Under the pieces are notes generated by a model. It ran no database searches. It saw only the letters and a program-made list of their open reading frames with translations, and was not told where the DNA came from. Of a DNA stretch of 64,000 bases, positions 48,248-58,790 are shown piece by piece. Source of the DNA: Azorinus chamasolen. Its lineage: Eukaryota > Mollusca > Bivalvia > Cardiida > Solecurtidae. The position numbers and the translations under genes are program-made. Position 1 is the stretch's first letter; each line of letters starts with the position of its first letter. The DNA is taken from positions 77,685,620-77,749,619 of the forward strand of contig OY755244.1 of NCBI GenBank assembly GCA_963576725.1. Direction: 5' to 3'.

Positions 48248-48410
48248 GTACGGTGACATGGTGCCGGATACTATACCGGGTAAGCTGGTCGGTAGCTTGT
48301 GCTCGTTGAGTGGTGTGCTCGTCATTGCGCTTCCGGTTCCTGTCATTGTCTCCAACTTTAGCAGAATCTATCACCAAAACCAGCGGGCTGACAAAAGAAA
48401 AGCACAAAAG
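48248..48410 (+). CDS. KCND/Shal: Internal exon of a Shal-type (Kv4) voltage-gated potassium channel
   Basis: The exon is bounded by an acceptor with a pyrimidine tract (TCTCTTATCGTTTTCTTCAG) and a donor (AAAAG then GTAATC). Its first base completes a split glycine codon (phase 2); 54 codons follow and it ends in phase 0. The peptide starts YGDMVP, the second half of the potassium selectivity filter, so the intron interrupts the GYGD filter. S6 follows ([19 protein letters not shown]) with the PVPV gate hinge, then [13 protein letters not shown], the post-S6 sequence characteristic of Kv4 rather than Kv1, Kv2 or Kv3. Kv4 channels are tetrameric membrane proteins carrying A-type K+ current in excitable cells. 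No upstream exon (T1, S1-S5) or downstream cytoplasmic exon is recognised in the window, so the flanking introns are long. Minor substitutions against the vertebrate pattern ([10 protein letters not shown]) are conservative. Within-intron P5 and P1 elements lie 102 bp upstream and 72 bp downstream. Confidence 0.93.
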
Positions 48411-48482
48411 GTAATCCGCCGGGCTTTGCCAAAATGTAACAAAGTGGTTATATTCTTGTGTTACAGGTCGGCGTGTGAAATA

Positions 48483-48620
48483 CAGTAAGCGGCCATTCAT
48501 TTATTGAATATAAGGGTCTTAGAAAAGCAGGTGGTTGCTTAATACAAGGCAAAAGTAATGCATAGGCGCGTCCTGCATTGCTTTTGACCTGCATTAAACT
48601 ACCAACTACCGGACTCATTA
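48483..48620 (-). mobile_element. P1 element, both ends damaged
   Basis: TA then CAGTAAGCGGCCATTCATTT (terminus internally deleted). The core is AAAAGTAATGCATAGGCGCG with the complementary arm TGCTTTTGACCTGC. The right end is lost near the start of P4. Confidence 0.72.
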
Positions 48621-48635
48621 TTGGTGTTTCGAGAA

Positions 48636-48852
48636 CAGTAAAACCTCTCTAAACCGGACGTTCAGTCTTTGGTGAGAGATGGCAGCTTAATGCAGGGTTA
48701 AATGCAGATGGCAGCTTAATACAGGGTTAAAGTAATGCAGAAAGCACCTCTAGGAACTTTTTGCATGACTTTCACCATGCATTAAGCAGCCACCTGCCTA
48801 AAAATATCCAAAGTCTTATCTTCTAGAATTCTGGTTTAGAGGGGTTTCACTG
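48636..48852 (+). mobile_element. P4 element with duplicated arm
   Basis: CAGTAAAACCTCTCTAAACC at the left; GGTTTAGAGGGGTTTCACTG at the right. A stretch of about 29 bp starting AGATGGCAGCTTAATGCAGG is tandemly duplicated (48677-48705, 48706-48734) on the left side. The apex is AGAAAGCACCTCTAGGAAC. Confidence 0.78.
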
Positions 48853-49361
48853 TGTAGACAATATGAATGGTTCACACACTGGCCTGTTATATTTATTTTA
48901 AAAATAGGAAAATTATTGAACATTGTGTGATTTCTTTGACATCACGGCGTTGGGTAATTCATGCCATAGGCAACATATTTTATTTCATAACAATAACAGG
49001 AAATAAATCAACGGCCCATGCAAGACAGCCACTGTTGTTTACGATCGCAGATTAGGACTGTCATTTTTCCAACTCCTGTGTCTTTTTTTAAGTCAGTATC
49101 TTATAAGACTGAGTTTCTACTTGTATCTTGACAAGCAACGAAGGAATTATTATATGTTCAGATGGCGTAACATACATATTATGGGTTTATAGTTATACCT
49201 ACATGCAGACGTTTATTAGGGAAAATGATTTGTTTTCTACCTCATCGAATTTCAGCTCGTGTTTATCAGATAAAGGCCACTCAAGTTAACCAACTAAAAT
49301 GAGACATATAACGTTCAATGGTTCGTCATTACAGTGTACAAAAACGATTCATTCTTTTCTG
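48853..49361. other. Intron-like sequence without recognised feature
   Basis: No repeat family, exon or RNA gene is recognised. It may be Kv4 intron if the gene continues downstream. Confidence 0.4.
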
Positions 49362-49611
49362 TTAACCCTTCTCTTGCTGAATTTTAAAACACATTTCTCC
49401 TTCTTTACCCATGCCCTGTTGTATAATTACATATATCTTCACTGTGTACACGTATTTCGCTGTGCAATAACTGCTGTGGAGTGCACTGGTTGCACAATCA
49501 ACTTGTAAATAGTGCAGACCCTGATGAGACAGCTCCTGCAGGAGCTGTCTCATCAGGGTCTTCACTATTTCCAGGTAGGTATATTGACGTGAATAGCAAG
49601 CGAAGGGTTAA
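49362..49611 (-). mobile_element. T4 foldback element
   Basis: TTAA on both sides. The core GAGACAGCTCCTGCAGGAGC is part of a palindrome of more than 50 bp. The reverse-strand T4 frame is open from ATG near 49553 to the boundary TAA. 250 bp. Confidence 0.88.
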
Positions 49612-49699
49612 TTGATAGAAAATAAAGACCACACTCACTTGATGCTGTACTCACTTTGAACAGAATGGCATATGTTAGGGAACAAGGGACTGTCGCTCT

Positions 49700-50870
49700 A
49701 CCGCTTTGCTTAAAACAACTGCTGTAATTCCATGACAAATCAATGAAGCGTAACAAAATTCAAACTTGACTTGTAACTAATTATAATACTGCTAGGGCTT
49801 AGAAAAAAACTCCGGAAAACCTAAAATTTCCTGAAAAGTTCTAAGTCCAACTGCTGTAATTCCGTGAAAAACCAATGCAGTATATAAAAATTCAAACTTG
49901 ATCTTTAACTCATTATAATAAAGCTAAATACCCAAATATCACTTCAATACCTGCTAGGGTATAGAAAACAATCTGGAAAGCCTAAAATATTCTGAACATG
50001 TGTAGGTCAAACAGCTGTTTCAATGTAGCGTAACAAAATTAAATCTTGATCCAGTAACTCATTGTAATAAAGCTACATACCAAATATAACATCAATATCT
50101 GTATTGGTTTACAAAAAAAGTTCGGAAAACCTAAATTTTCCCAAAATGTTTTAAGTCCAACTGCTGTAATTCCATGAAAAAAATCAAACTTGGTCTGTAA
50201 CTCATTATAATAAAGCCACATACCGAATATCACTTCAATATCTGCTACAGTTTAGAAAAAAACTCCGGAAAACCTGAAACTTCCGGAAAAATCTAAGTCA
50301 AACAGCTATAATTCCATGAAAAATCGATGCAGTGTAACAAATTTAACCCTTCGCTTGCTGAATTTTAAAATACACGTCTCCTTCTTTACCCATGCCTTGT
50401 TGTATAATTACATACATATTCACTGTGTACACGTATTTCGCTGTGCAATCACTGCTGTGGAGTGCACTGTTTGCACAATCAAATTATAAATAGTGCAGAC
50501 CCTGATGAGACAGCTCCTGCAGGAGCTGTTTCATCAGGGTCTTCACTATTTACAGGTAGGTATATTGACGCGATTAGCAAGCGAAGGATTAAGATTGGAT
50601 GTGTAACTCATTATAATAAAGGTACATACCAAATATCACATCAATATCTGCAAGGATTTAGAAAAAAGCCGGAAACCCTAATTTTCCGGGAAATTTCTGA
50701 GTCAAACCACTGTAGTTCTGTTAAAAATCAATGAAGCGTAACGAAATTCGAACTTGATCTGTAACTCATTATAATAAAGCCACATACCAAATATCACATC
50801 AATATCTGTAAGGGTTTAGAAAAGAGGTCCGGAAAACCAAGGTGTGACACACTGACGGACTGACGTTCTA
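49700..50870. repeat. Tandem repeat of about 150 bp, interrupted by T4
   Basis: Units contain CTGCTGTAATTCCATGAAAA, GTAACAAAATTCAAACTTGA, TAACTCATTATAATAAAGCT and AAACTCCGGAAAACCTAAA. About six diverged units occur at 130-160-bp spacing. One unit is split by T4 at 50343-50592. Similar repeats are common in bivalve genomes, from memory. Confidence 0.8.
50343..50592 (-). mobile_element. T4 element nested in tandem repeat
   Basis: TTAA on both sides; the repeat reads GTAACAAA before and GATTGGATGTGTAACTC after. The core GAGACAGCTCCTGCAGGAGC has one mismatch in the outer arm. 250 bp. Confidence 0.87.
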
Positions 50871-51059
50871 ACGGATTGAGTGTATGTGGCTATTCTTTTG
50901 TTCTAAATAGCCCCATAAACTGAAAAAAAACCCACATAAAACCGGTGAGAACAAAATATCTTTTAGTCACATAAACAGCACGGATGGACGGGCAGACGGA
51001 GTGTAATCTAATTCTCCAGAACCATATGACTTAGAGGCTTCATATGTGCTCACAGTACA

Positions 51060-51480
51060 CTATCAAATTTGTTAAAATTATGGCACTGGAGTTAATATTG
51101 GCCCCATCCTTGTGCTTCCCTTATTTACATTGAAATATATAGGAACCCCTGCCTCCCCCGACTCTGGAGGGGGACTATCGTTATAGGATTGTACTCTGTC
51201 CTTCCCTCCACCCGTCCTTCTGTCCGTCCTCTTGGTGTTATTTGAGTGAAACTTCATAATTATGTACAAAGAGCAGAACGGAAGGCAGTCTCATATTTGT
51301 TTTGGTTTTGCTGTCGGGGACTATGTATTGCCTTGCAATGCTTGATCTTGTTTACATTGAAATATATAGGAAACCTTTCAACAAATTTCTGTATATTAAA
51401 AATATATGCCATCATACTTGCTGAATTGTAGTATGTGCTGATGGTCCACTATCAAGATTGTTCAAAATGCACCCCTTTCT
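51060..51480. repeat. Diverged direct repeat
   Basis: TTTACATTGAAATATATAGG occurs at about 51125 and again at about 51353, with related sequence around it (CACTATCAAATTTG and CACTATCAAGATTG). A GC-rich inverted stretch, CCCCGACTCTGGAGGGGG, lies between. Confidence 0.55.
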
Positions 51481-51534
51481 TTCATGTTGACCGCAACATG
51501 GGGCTAACCTTTTTTTGCATGGAAATTCAATGTC

Positions 51535-51640
51535 CGTGAAGTTGGCTACTTGTTCCTTGTTCCCTGTTCGACATTCAATGGATTGTGAATGTTCAATAGC
51601 AAACAAGTAGCTAACTTCACATCCCGTTACTTATTCGACT
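51535..51640. repeat. Foldback junction at the left edge of the satellite
   Basis: GTGAAGTTGGCTACTTGTTC (51535) is the reverse complement type of the satellite monomer; the first forward monomer (AAACAAGTAGCTAACTTCAC) begins at about 51601. The array edge is therefore an inverted pair of diverged monomers separated by about 25 bp. Confidence 0.7.
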
Positions 51641-54600
51641 GTTTTCGTTTTTGTGAATAACGAACCGGGAATAAGTAGCTAACATCACATCCCGTTACTT
51701 ATTCGATTATTTTCATTATTCTGAATAACGAACCGGGAATAAGTAGCTAACTTCACATCCCGTTACTTATTCAATTATTTTCATTATTTTGAATAAGGAA
51801 CCGGGAATAAGTAGCTAACTTCACATCCAGTTACTTATTCGATTATTTTCGTTTTTGTGAATAACGAACCGGGAATAAGTAGCTAACTTCACATCCCGTT
51901 ACTTATTCAATTATTTTCATTATTTTGAATAAGGAACCGGGAATAAGTAGCTAACTTCACATCCAGTTACTTATTCGATTATTTTCGTTTTTGTGAATAA
52001 CGAACCGGGAATAGGTAGCTAACTTAACATCCCGTTACTTATTCGACTATTTTCGTTATTTTGAATAACGAACCGGGAATAAGTAGCTAACTTCACATCC
52101 AGTTACTTATTCGATTATTTTCGTTTTTGTGAATAAGGAACCGGGAATAAGTAGCTAACTTCACATCCCGTTACTTATTCGATATTTTCGTTTTTGTGAA
52201 TAAGGAACCGGGAATAAGTAGCTAACTTCACATCCCGTTACTTATTCGATTATTTTCGTTTTTCTGAATAACGAACCGGGAATAAGTAGCTAACTTCACA
52301 TCCCGTTACTTATTCGATTATTTTCATTATTCTGAATAACGAACCGGGAATAAGTAGCTAACTTCACATCCCGTTACTTATTCAATTATTTTCATTATTT
52401 TGAATAAGGAACCGGGAATAAGTAGCTAACTTCACATCCCGTTACTTATTCGATTATTTTCGTTTTTGTGAATAACGAACCGGGAATAGGTAGCTAACTT
52501 CACATCCCGTTACTTATTCGAATATTTTCGTTATTCTGAATAACGAACCGGGAATAAGTAGCTAACTTCACATCCCGTTACTTATTCGATTATTTTCGTT
52601 GTTCTGAATAACGAACCGGGAATAAGTAGCTAACTTCACATCCAGTTACTTATTCAATTATTTTCGTTATTTTGAATAACGAACCGGGAATAAGTAGCTA
52701 ACTTCACGTCCAGTTACTTATTCGATTATTTTCGTTTTTGTGAATAACGAACCGGGAATAAGTAGCTAACTTCACATCCCGTTACTTATTCGATTATTTT
52801 CGTTATTCTGAATAACGAACCGGGAATAAGTAGCTAACCTCACATCCAGTTACTTATTCGATTATTTTCGTTTTTGTGAATAACGAACCGGGAATAGGTA
52901 GCTAACTTCACATCCCGTTACTTATTCGACTATTTTCGTTATTCTGAATAACGAACCGGGAATAAGTAGCTAACTTCACATCCCGTTACTTATTCGATTA
53001 TTTTCGTTTTTTGTGAATAACGAACCGGGAATAAGTAGCTAACTTCACATCCCGTTACTTATTCGATTATTTTCGTTTTTGTCAATAACGAACCGGGAAT
53101 AAGTAGCTAACTTCACATCCCGTTACTTATTCGATTATTTTCGTTTTTGTGAATAACGAACCGGGAATATGTAGCCAACTTCACGTCCAGTTACTTATTC
53201 GATTATTTTCGTTTTTGTGAATAACGAACCGGGAATAAGTAGCTAACTTCACATCCTGTTACTTATTCGATTGTTTTCGTTATTCTGAATAATGAACCGG
53301 GAATAAGTAGCTAACTTCACATCCCGTTACTTATTCATTTATTTTCGTTAATTTGAATAACGAACCGGGAATAAGTAGCTAACTTCACATCCCGTTACTT
53401 ATTCGATTATTTTCGTTGTTCCGAATAACGAACCGGGAATAAGTAGCTAACTTCACATCCAGTTACTTATTCGATTATGTTCGTTTTTGTGAATAACGAA
53501 CCGGGAATAAGTAGCTAACTTCACATCCCGTTACTTATTCGATTATTTTCGTTATTTTGAATAACGAACCGGGAATAAGTAGATAACTTCACATCCCGTT
53601 ACTTATTCAATTATTTTCGTTATTTTGAATAACGAACCGGGAATAAGTAGCTAACTTCACATCCCGTTACTTATTCAATTATTTTCGTTATTTTGAATAA
53701 CGAACCGGGAATAAGTAGCTAACTTCACGTCCCGTTACTTATTCGATTATTTTCGTTTTTGTGAATAACGAACCGGGAATAAGTAGCTAACTTCACATCC
53801 CGTTACTTATTCGATTATTTTCGTTAATTTGAATAACGAACCGGGAATAAGTAGCTAACTTCACATCCAGTTACTTATTCGATTATTTTCGTTTTTGTGA
53901 ATAAGGAACCGGGAATAAGTAGCTAACTTCACATCCAGTTACTTATTCGATTATTTTCGTTTTTGTGAATAAGGAACCGGGAATAAGTAGCTAACTTCAC
54001 ATCCCGTTACTTATTCGATTATTTTCATTATTCTGAATAACGAACCGGGAATTAGTAGCTAACTTCACATCCCGTTACTTATTCAATTATATTCATTATT
54101 TTGAATAAGGAACCGGGAATAAGTAGCTAACTTCACATCCAGTTACTTATTCGATTATTTTCGTTTTTGTGAATAACGAACCGGGAATAGGTATCTAACT
54201 TCACATCCCGTTACTTATTCGACTATTTTCGTTATTCTGAATAACGAACCGGGAATAAGTAGCTAACTTCACATCCAGTTACTTATTCGATTATTTTCGT
54301 TTTTGTGAATAACGAACCGGGAATAGGTATCTAACTTCACATCCCGTTACTTATTCGATTATTTTCGTTATTCTGAATAACGAACCGGGAATAAGTAGCT
54401 AACTTCACATCCCGTTACTTATTCGATTATTTTCGTTTTTTGTGAATAACGAACCGGGAATAGGTAGCTAACTTCACATCCCGTTACTTATTCGACTATT
54501 TTCGTTATTCTGAATAACGAACCGGGAATAAGTAGCTAACTTCGCATCCCGTTACTTATTCGATTATTTCCGTTTTTGTGAATAACGAACCGGGAATAAG

Positions 54601-57600
54601 TAGCTAACTTCACATCCCGTTACTTATTCGATTATTTTCGTTTTTGTCAATAACGAACCGGGAATAAGTAGCTAACTTCACATCCCGTTACTTATTCGAT
54701 TATTTTCGTTTTTGTGAATAACGAACCGGGAATAAGTAGCCAACTTCACGTCCAGTTACTTATTCGATTATTTTCTTTTTTGTGAATAACGAACCGGGAA
54801 TAAGTAGCTAACTTCACATCCCGTTACTTATTCGATTGTTTTCGTTATTCTGAATAACGAACCGGGAATAAGTAGCTAACTTCACATCCCGTTACTTATT
54901 CATTTATTTTCGTTAATTTGAATAACGAACCGGGAATAAGTAGCTAACTTCACATCCAGTTACTTATTCGATTATTTTCGTTTTTGTGAATAACGAACCG
55001 GGAATAAGTAGCTAACTTCACATCCCGTTACTTATTCGATTATTTTCGTTATTCTGAATAACGAACCGGGAATAAGTAGCTAACCTCACATCCAGTTACT
55101 TATTCGATTATTTTCGTTTTTGTGAATAACGAACCGGGAATAGGTAGCTAACTTCACATCCCGTTACTTATTCGACTATTTTCGTTATTCTGAATAACGA
55201 ACCGGGAATAAGTAGCTAACTTCACATCCCGTTACTTATTCGATTATTTTCGTTTTTTGTGAATAACGAACCGGGAATAAGTAGCTAACTTCACATCCCG
55301 TTACTTATTCGATTATTTTCGTTTTTGTCAATAACGAACCGGGAATAAGTAGCTAACTTCACATCCCGTTACTTATTCGATTATTTTCGTTTTTGTGAAT
55401 AACGAACCGGGAATATGTAGCCAACTTCACGTCCAGTTACTTATTCGATTATTTTCGTTTTTGTGAATAACGAACCGGGAATAAGTAGCTAACTTCACAT
55501 CCTGTTACTTATTCGATTGTTTTCGTTATTCTGAATAATGAACCGGGAATAAGTAGCTAACTTCACATCCCGTTACTTATTCGATTATTTTCGTTGTTCC
55601 GAATAACGAACCGGGAATAAGTAGCTAACTTCACATCCCGTTACTTATTCGATTATGTTCGTTTTTGTGAATAACGAACCGGGAATAAGTAGCTAACTTC
55701 ACATCCCGTTACTTATTCGATTATTTTCGTTATTTTGAATAACGAACCGGGAATAAGTAGCTAACTTCACATCCCGTTACTTATTCAATTATTATCGTTA
55801 TTTTGAATAACGAACCGGGAATAAGTAGCTAACTTCACATCCCGTTACTTATTCAATTATTTTCGTTATTTTGAATAACGAACCGGGAATAAGTAGCTAA
55901 CTTCACGTCCCGTTACTTATTCGATTATTTTCGTTTTTGTGAATAACGAACCGGGAATAAGAAGCTAACTTCACATCCCGTTACTTATTCGATTATTTTC
56001 GTTATTCTGAATAACGAACCGGGAATAAGTAGCTAACTTCACATCCCGTTACTTATTCGATTATTTTCGTTAATTTGAATAACGAACCGGGAATAAGTAG
56101 CTAACTTCACATCCAGTTACTTATTCGATTATTTTCGTTTTTGTGAATAAGGAACCGGGAATAAGTAGCTAACTTCACATCCAGTTACTTATTCGATTAT
56201 TTTCGTTTTTGTGAATAACGAACCGGGAATAAGTAGCTAACTTCACATCCCGTTACTTATTCGATTATTTTCATTATTCTGAATAACGAACCGGGAATTA
56301 GTAGCTAACTTCACATCCCGTTACTTATTCAATTATATTCATTATTTTGAATAAGGAACCGGGAATAAGTAGCTAACTTCACATCCAGTTACTTATTCGA
56401 TTATTTTCGTTTTTGTGAATAACGAACCGGGAATAGGTAGTTAACTTCACATCCCGTTACTTATTCGATTATTTTCGTTATTCTGAATAACGAACCGGGA
56501 ATAAGTAGCTAACTTCGCATCCCGTTACTTATTCGATTATTTCCGTTTTTGTGAATAACGAACCGGGAATAAGTAGCTAACTTCACATCCCGTTACTTAT
56601 TCGATTATTTTCGTTTTTGTCAATAACGAACCGGGAATAAGTAGCTAACTTCACATCCCGTTACTTATTCGATTATTTTCGTTTTTGTGAATAACGAACC
56701 GGGAATAAGTAGTCAACTTCACGTCCAGTTACTTATTCGATTATTTTCTTTTTTGTGAATAACGAACCGGGAATAAGTAGCTAACTTCACATCCTGTTAC
56801 TTATTCGATTGTTTTCGTTATTCTGAATAACGAACCGGGAATAAGTAGCTAACTTCACATCCCGTTACTTATTCATTTATTTTCGTTAATTTGAATAACG
56901 AACCGGGAATAAGTAGCTAACTTCACATCCAGTTACTTATTCGATTATTTTCGTTTTTGTGAATAACGAACCGGGAATAAGTAGCTAACTTCACATCCCG
57001 TTACTTATTCAATTATTTTTCGTTATTTTGAATAAGGAACCGGGAATAAGTAGCTAACTTCACATCCCGTTACTTATTCGATTATTTTCGTTGTTCCGAA
57101 TAACGAACCGGGAATAAGTAGCTAACTTCACATCCCGTTACTTATTCGATTATGTTCGTTTTTGTGAATAACGAACCGGGAATAAGTAGCTAACTTCACA
57201 TCCCGTTACTTATTCGATTATTTTCGTTATTTTGAATAACGAACCGGGAATAAGTAGCTAACTTCACATCCCGTTACTTATTCAATTATTTTCGTTATTT
57301 TGAATAACGAACCGGGAATAAGTAGCTAACTTCACATCCCGTTACTTATTCAATTATTTTCGTTAATTTGAATAACGAACCGGGAATAAGTAGCTAACTT
57401 CACATCCAGTTACTTATTCGATTATTTTCGTTTTTGTGAATAACGAACCGGGAATAAGTAGCTAACTTCACATCCCGTTACTTATTCGATTATTTTCGTT
57501 ATTCTGAATAACGAACCGGGAATAAGTAGCTAACTTCACACTCCGTTACTTATTCGATTATTTTCGTTTTTGTGAATAACGAACCGGGAATAAGTAGCTA

Positions 57601-57786
57601 ACTTCACATCCCGTTACTTATTCGATTATTTTCGTGTTTGTGAATAACGAACCGGGAATAAGTAGCTAACTTCACATCCAGTTACTTATTCGATATTTTT
57701 TATGGAACCGGGAATAAGTAGCTAACTTTACATCCAAATACTGATTCAATTATATTAGTCATTTTGAATAAGGAACCGGGAATAAG
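51601..57786 (+). repeat. 68-bp satellite array, about 90 monomers
   Basis: The monomer is GAATAACGAACCGGGAATAA, GTAGCTAACTTCACATCCCG, TTACTTATTCGATTATTTTC, GTTATTCT. Variable sites include CCCG/CCAG, CGAT/CAAT and the last 8 bp (TTTTTGTG or TTATTCTG). Each monomer holds GAATAAGTA paired with TACTTATTC, and junctions of the TTATTCT type form TTCGTTATTCTGAATAACGA. Rare variants recur at about 2246-bp spacing, so higher-order duplications are present. The last units (57690-57786) are diverged. Confidence 0.95.
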
Positions 57787-58128
57787 AAACTATATACATG
57801 TATACAATGGACTCTCGTTACCACGGCATTCCTTCCAACGTTAATCTTTTGTAGCGACAGTATACTTTTAAACCGAGTTACTGCATCGTAACTCTGCAAC
57901 TCCATCGTAGATCTTTATGTGTTTGCTGCGTTAAGTAATTACAGTGGAGAAACTGTTATTCTTTCCAACTTATTGCGTTTCAAACGCGTTTTAAAGCCGT
58001 TTAAGCCAATGACTTGGGTCTACAATTATAAAAAAGGATATGTTACATTCTATTATGAATGTGACTTTAGAGGTTAGCACTGTATGTTAATGGGTCTTTT
58101 CGTATTGGAAAATTATTCTATTCTTCTA
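57787..58128. other. No recognised feature
   Basis: AT-rich sequence following the satellite; no gene or known repeat. Confidence 0.4.
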
Positions 58129-58290
58129 TTCAAACTTTTTGTGAACAGCGTAAACCTAAATCACGTAGAAACTGTCTGATCAGGATCTGCTCTGATTTCT
58201 TAGTCCGTAGACTTATTTCTTTAGATTCGATCATGGTTGTCTAGCGTCTCTGTAATCCCTGTAAATGAATATGCATGAGGTCATGAAATC
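58129..58290 (+). mobile_element. Degenerate T1 element
   Basis: GAACAGCGTAAACCTAAATC, AACTGTCTGATCAGGATC and AATGAATATGCATGAGGTC follow T1 order. Confidence 0.45.
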
Positions 58291-58394
58291 GTTAATAAAT
58301 ATTCTTAAGAGAAAAAATAATTAATAAACACCAGTTAGCTCTGTTGACAGCAGACACCAAATTTGCTTTAAAATCAATTTCCCAATCCTTCTCG

Positions 58395-58602
58395 TATTAT
58401 GTAAACGGCTTCACGCACGTTTGCAAATAGAGTAGATCCAGATCGGACAGTTCCTGTAGGAGCTGTCTGACCAGGTTCTGCTCTGTTGCTTATGAAATTC
58501 TGTTGATCTAATCCTATAGTTTCTGTCAGAGCCAAAGATCCCTTTGAAAAATTAGCATTGTGAAAAAAGGGCGTGTAAGAAAAAAATGATTTCATGGAGA
58601 TC
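58395..58602 (+). mobile_element. T1 element
   Basis: TTTGCAAATAGAGTAGATCC, palindrome CAGATCGGACAGTTCCTGTA, GGAGCTGTCTGACCAGG. The long arm is TCCTATAGTTTCTGTCAGAG. The ends are decayed. Confidence 0.65.
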
Positions 58603-58790
58603 GAGTTTTTGTAATGATACATGAGTACATGAAAGTTTGGCTTTGACAGTAATTGTACAACCAGACCTACCGGTATATTATTTCATAAGCAAACCGATAA
58701 GAGTTAGACCCTGATCAGTGATCAAGGAGCTACAACAGAAGCTGTCTGATCTGGATGTACTCTGTTTGTAAATTTGTTTCATTACGTTTG
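58603..58790 (-). mobile_element. T1 element with duplicated end
   Basis: ATGATACATGAGTACATGAA, AGAGTTAGACCCTGATCAGT, GAAGCTGTCTGATCTGGATG, TCTGTTTGTAAATTTG. A second copy of the last arm (GATCTGGGTCTACTGTGTTT) follows at 58791-58811. Confidence 0.6.

Noticed and set aside
48219..48500. Minus-strand frame opposite the Kv4 exon
   Set aside because: It is the shadow of the coding exon; the plus-strand peptide is unmistakably Kv4.
205..50592. Hairpins as transcription terminators or miRNA genes
   Set aside because: They are multicopy elements with defined ends and target sites. Terminators of this form are bacterial, and no evidence for microRNA processing can be obtained from sequence alone.
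51601..57786. Possible CRISPR-like array of regular repeats
   Set aside because: There are no unique spacers; adjacent units are contiguous variants of one 68-bp monomer, and no cas-like gene is present. This is a eukaryotic satellite.
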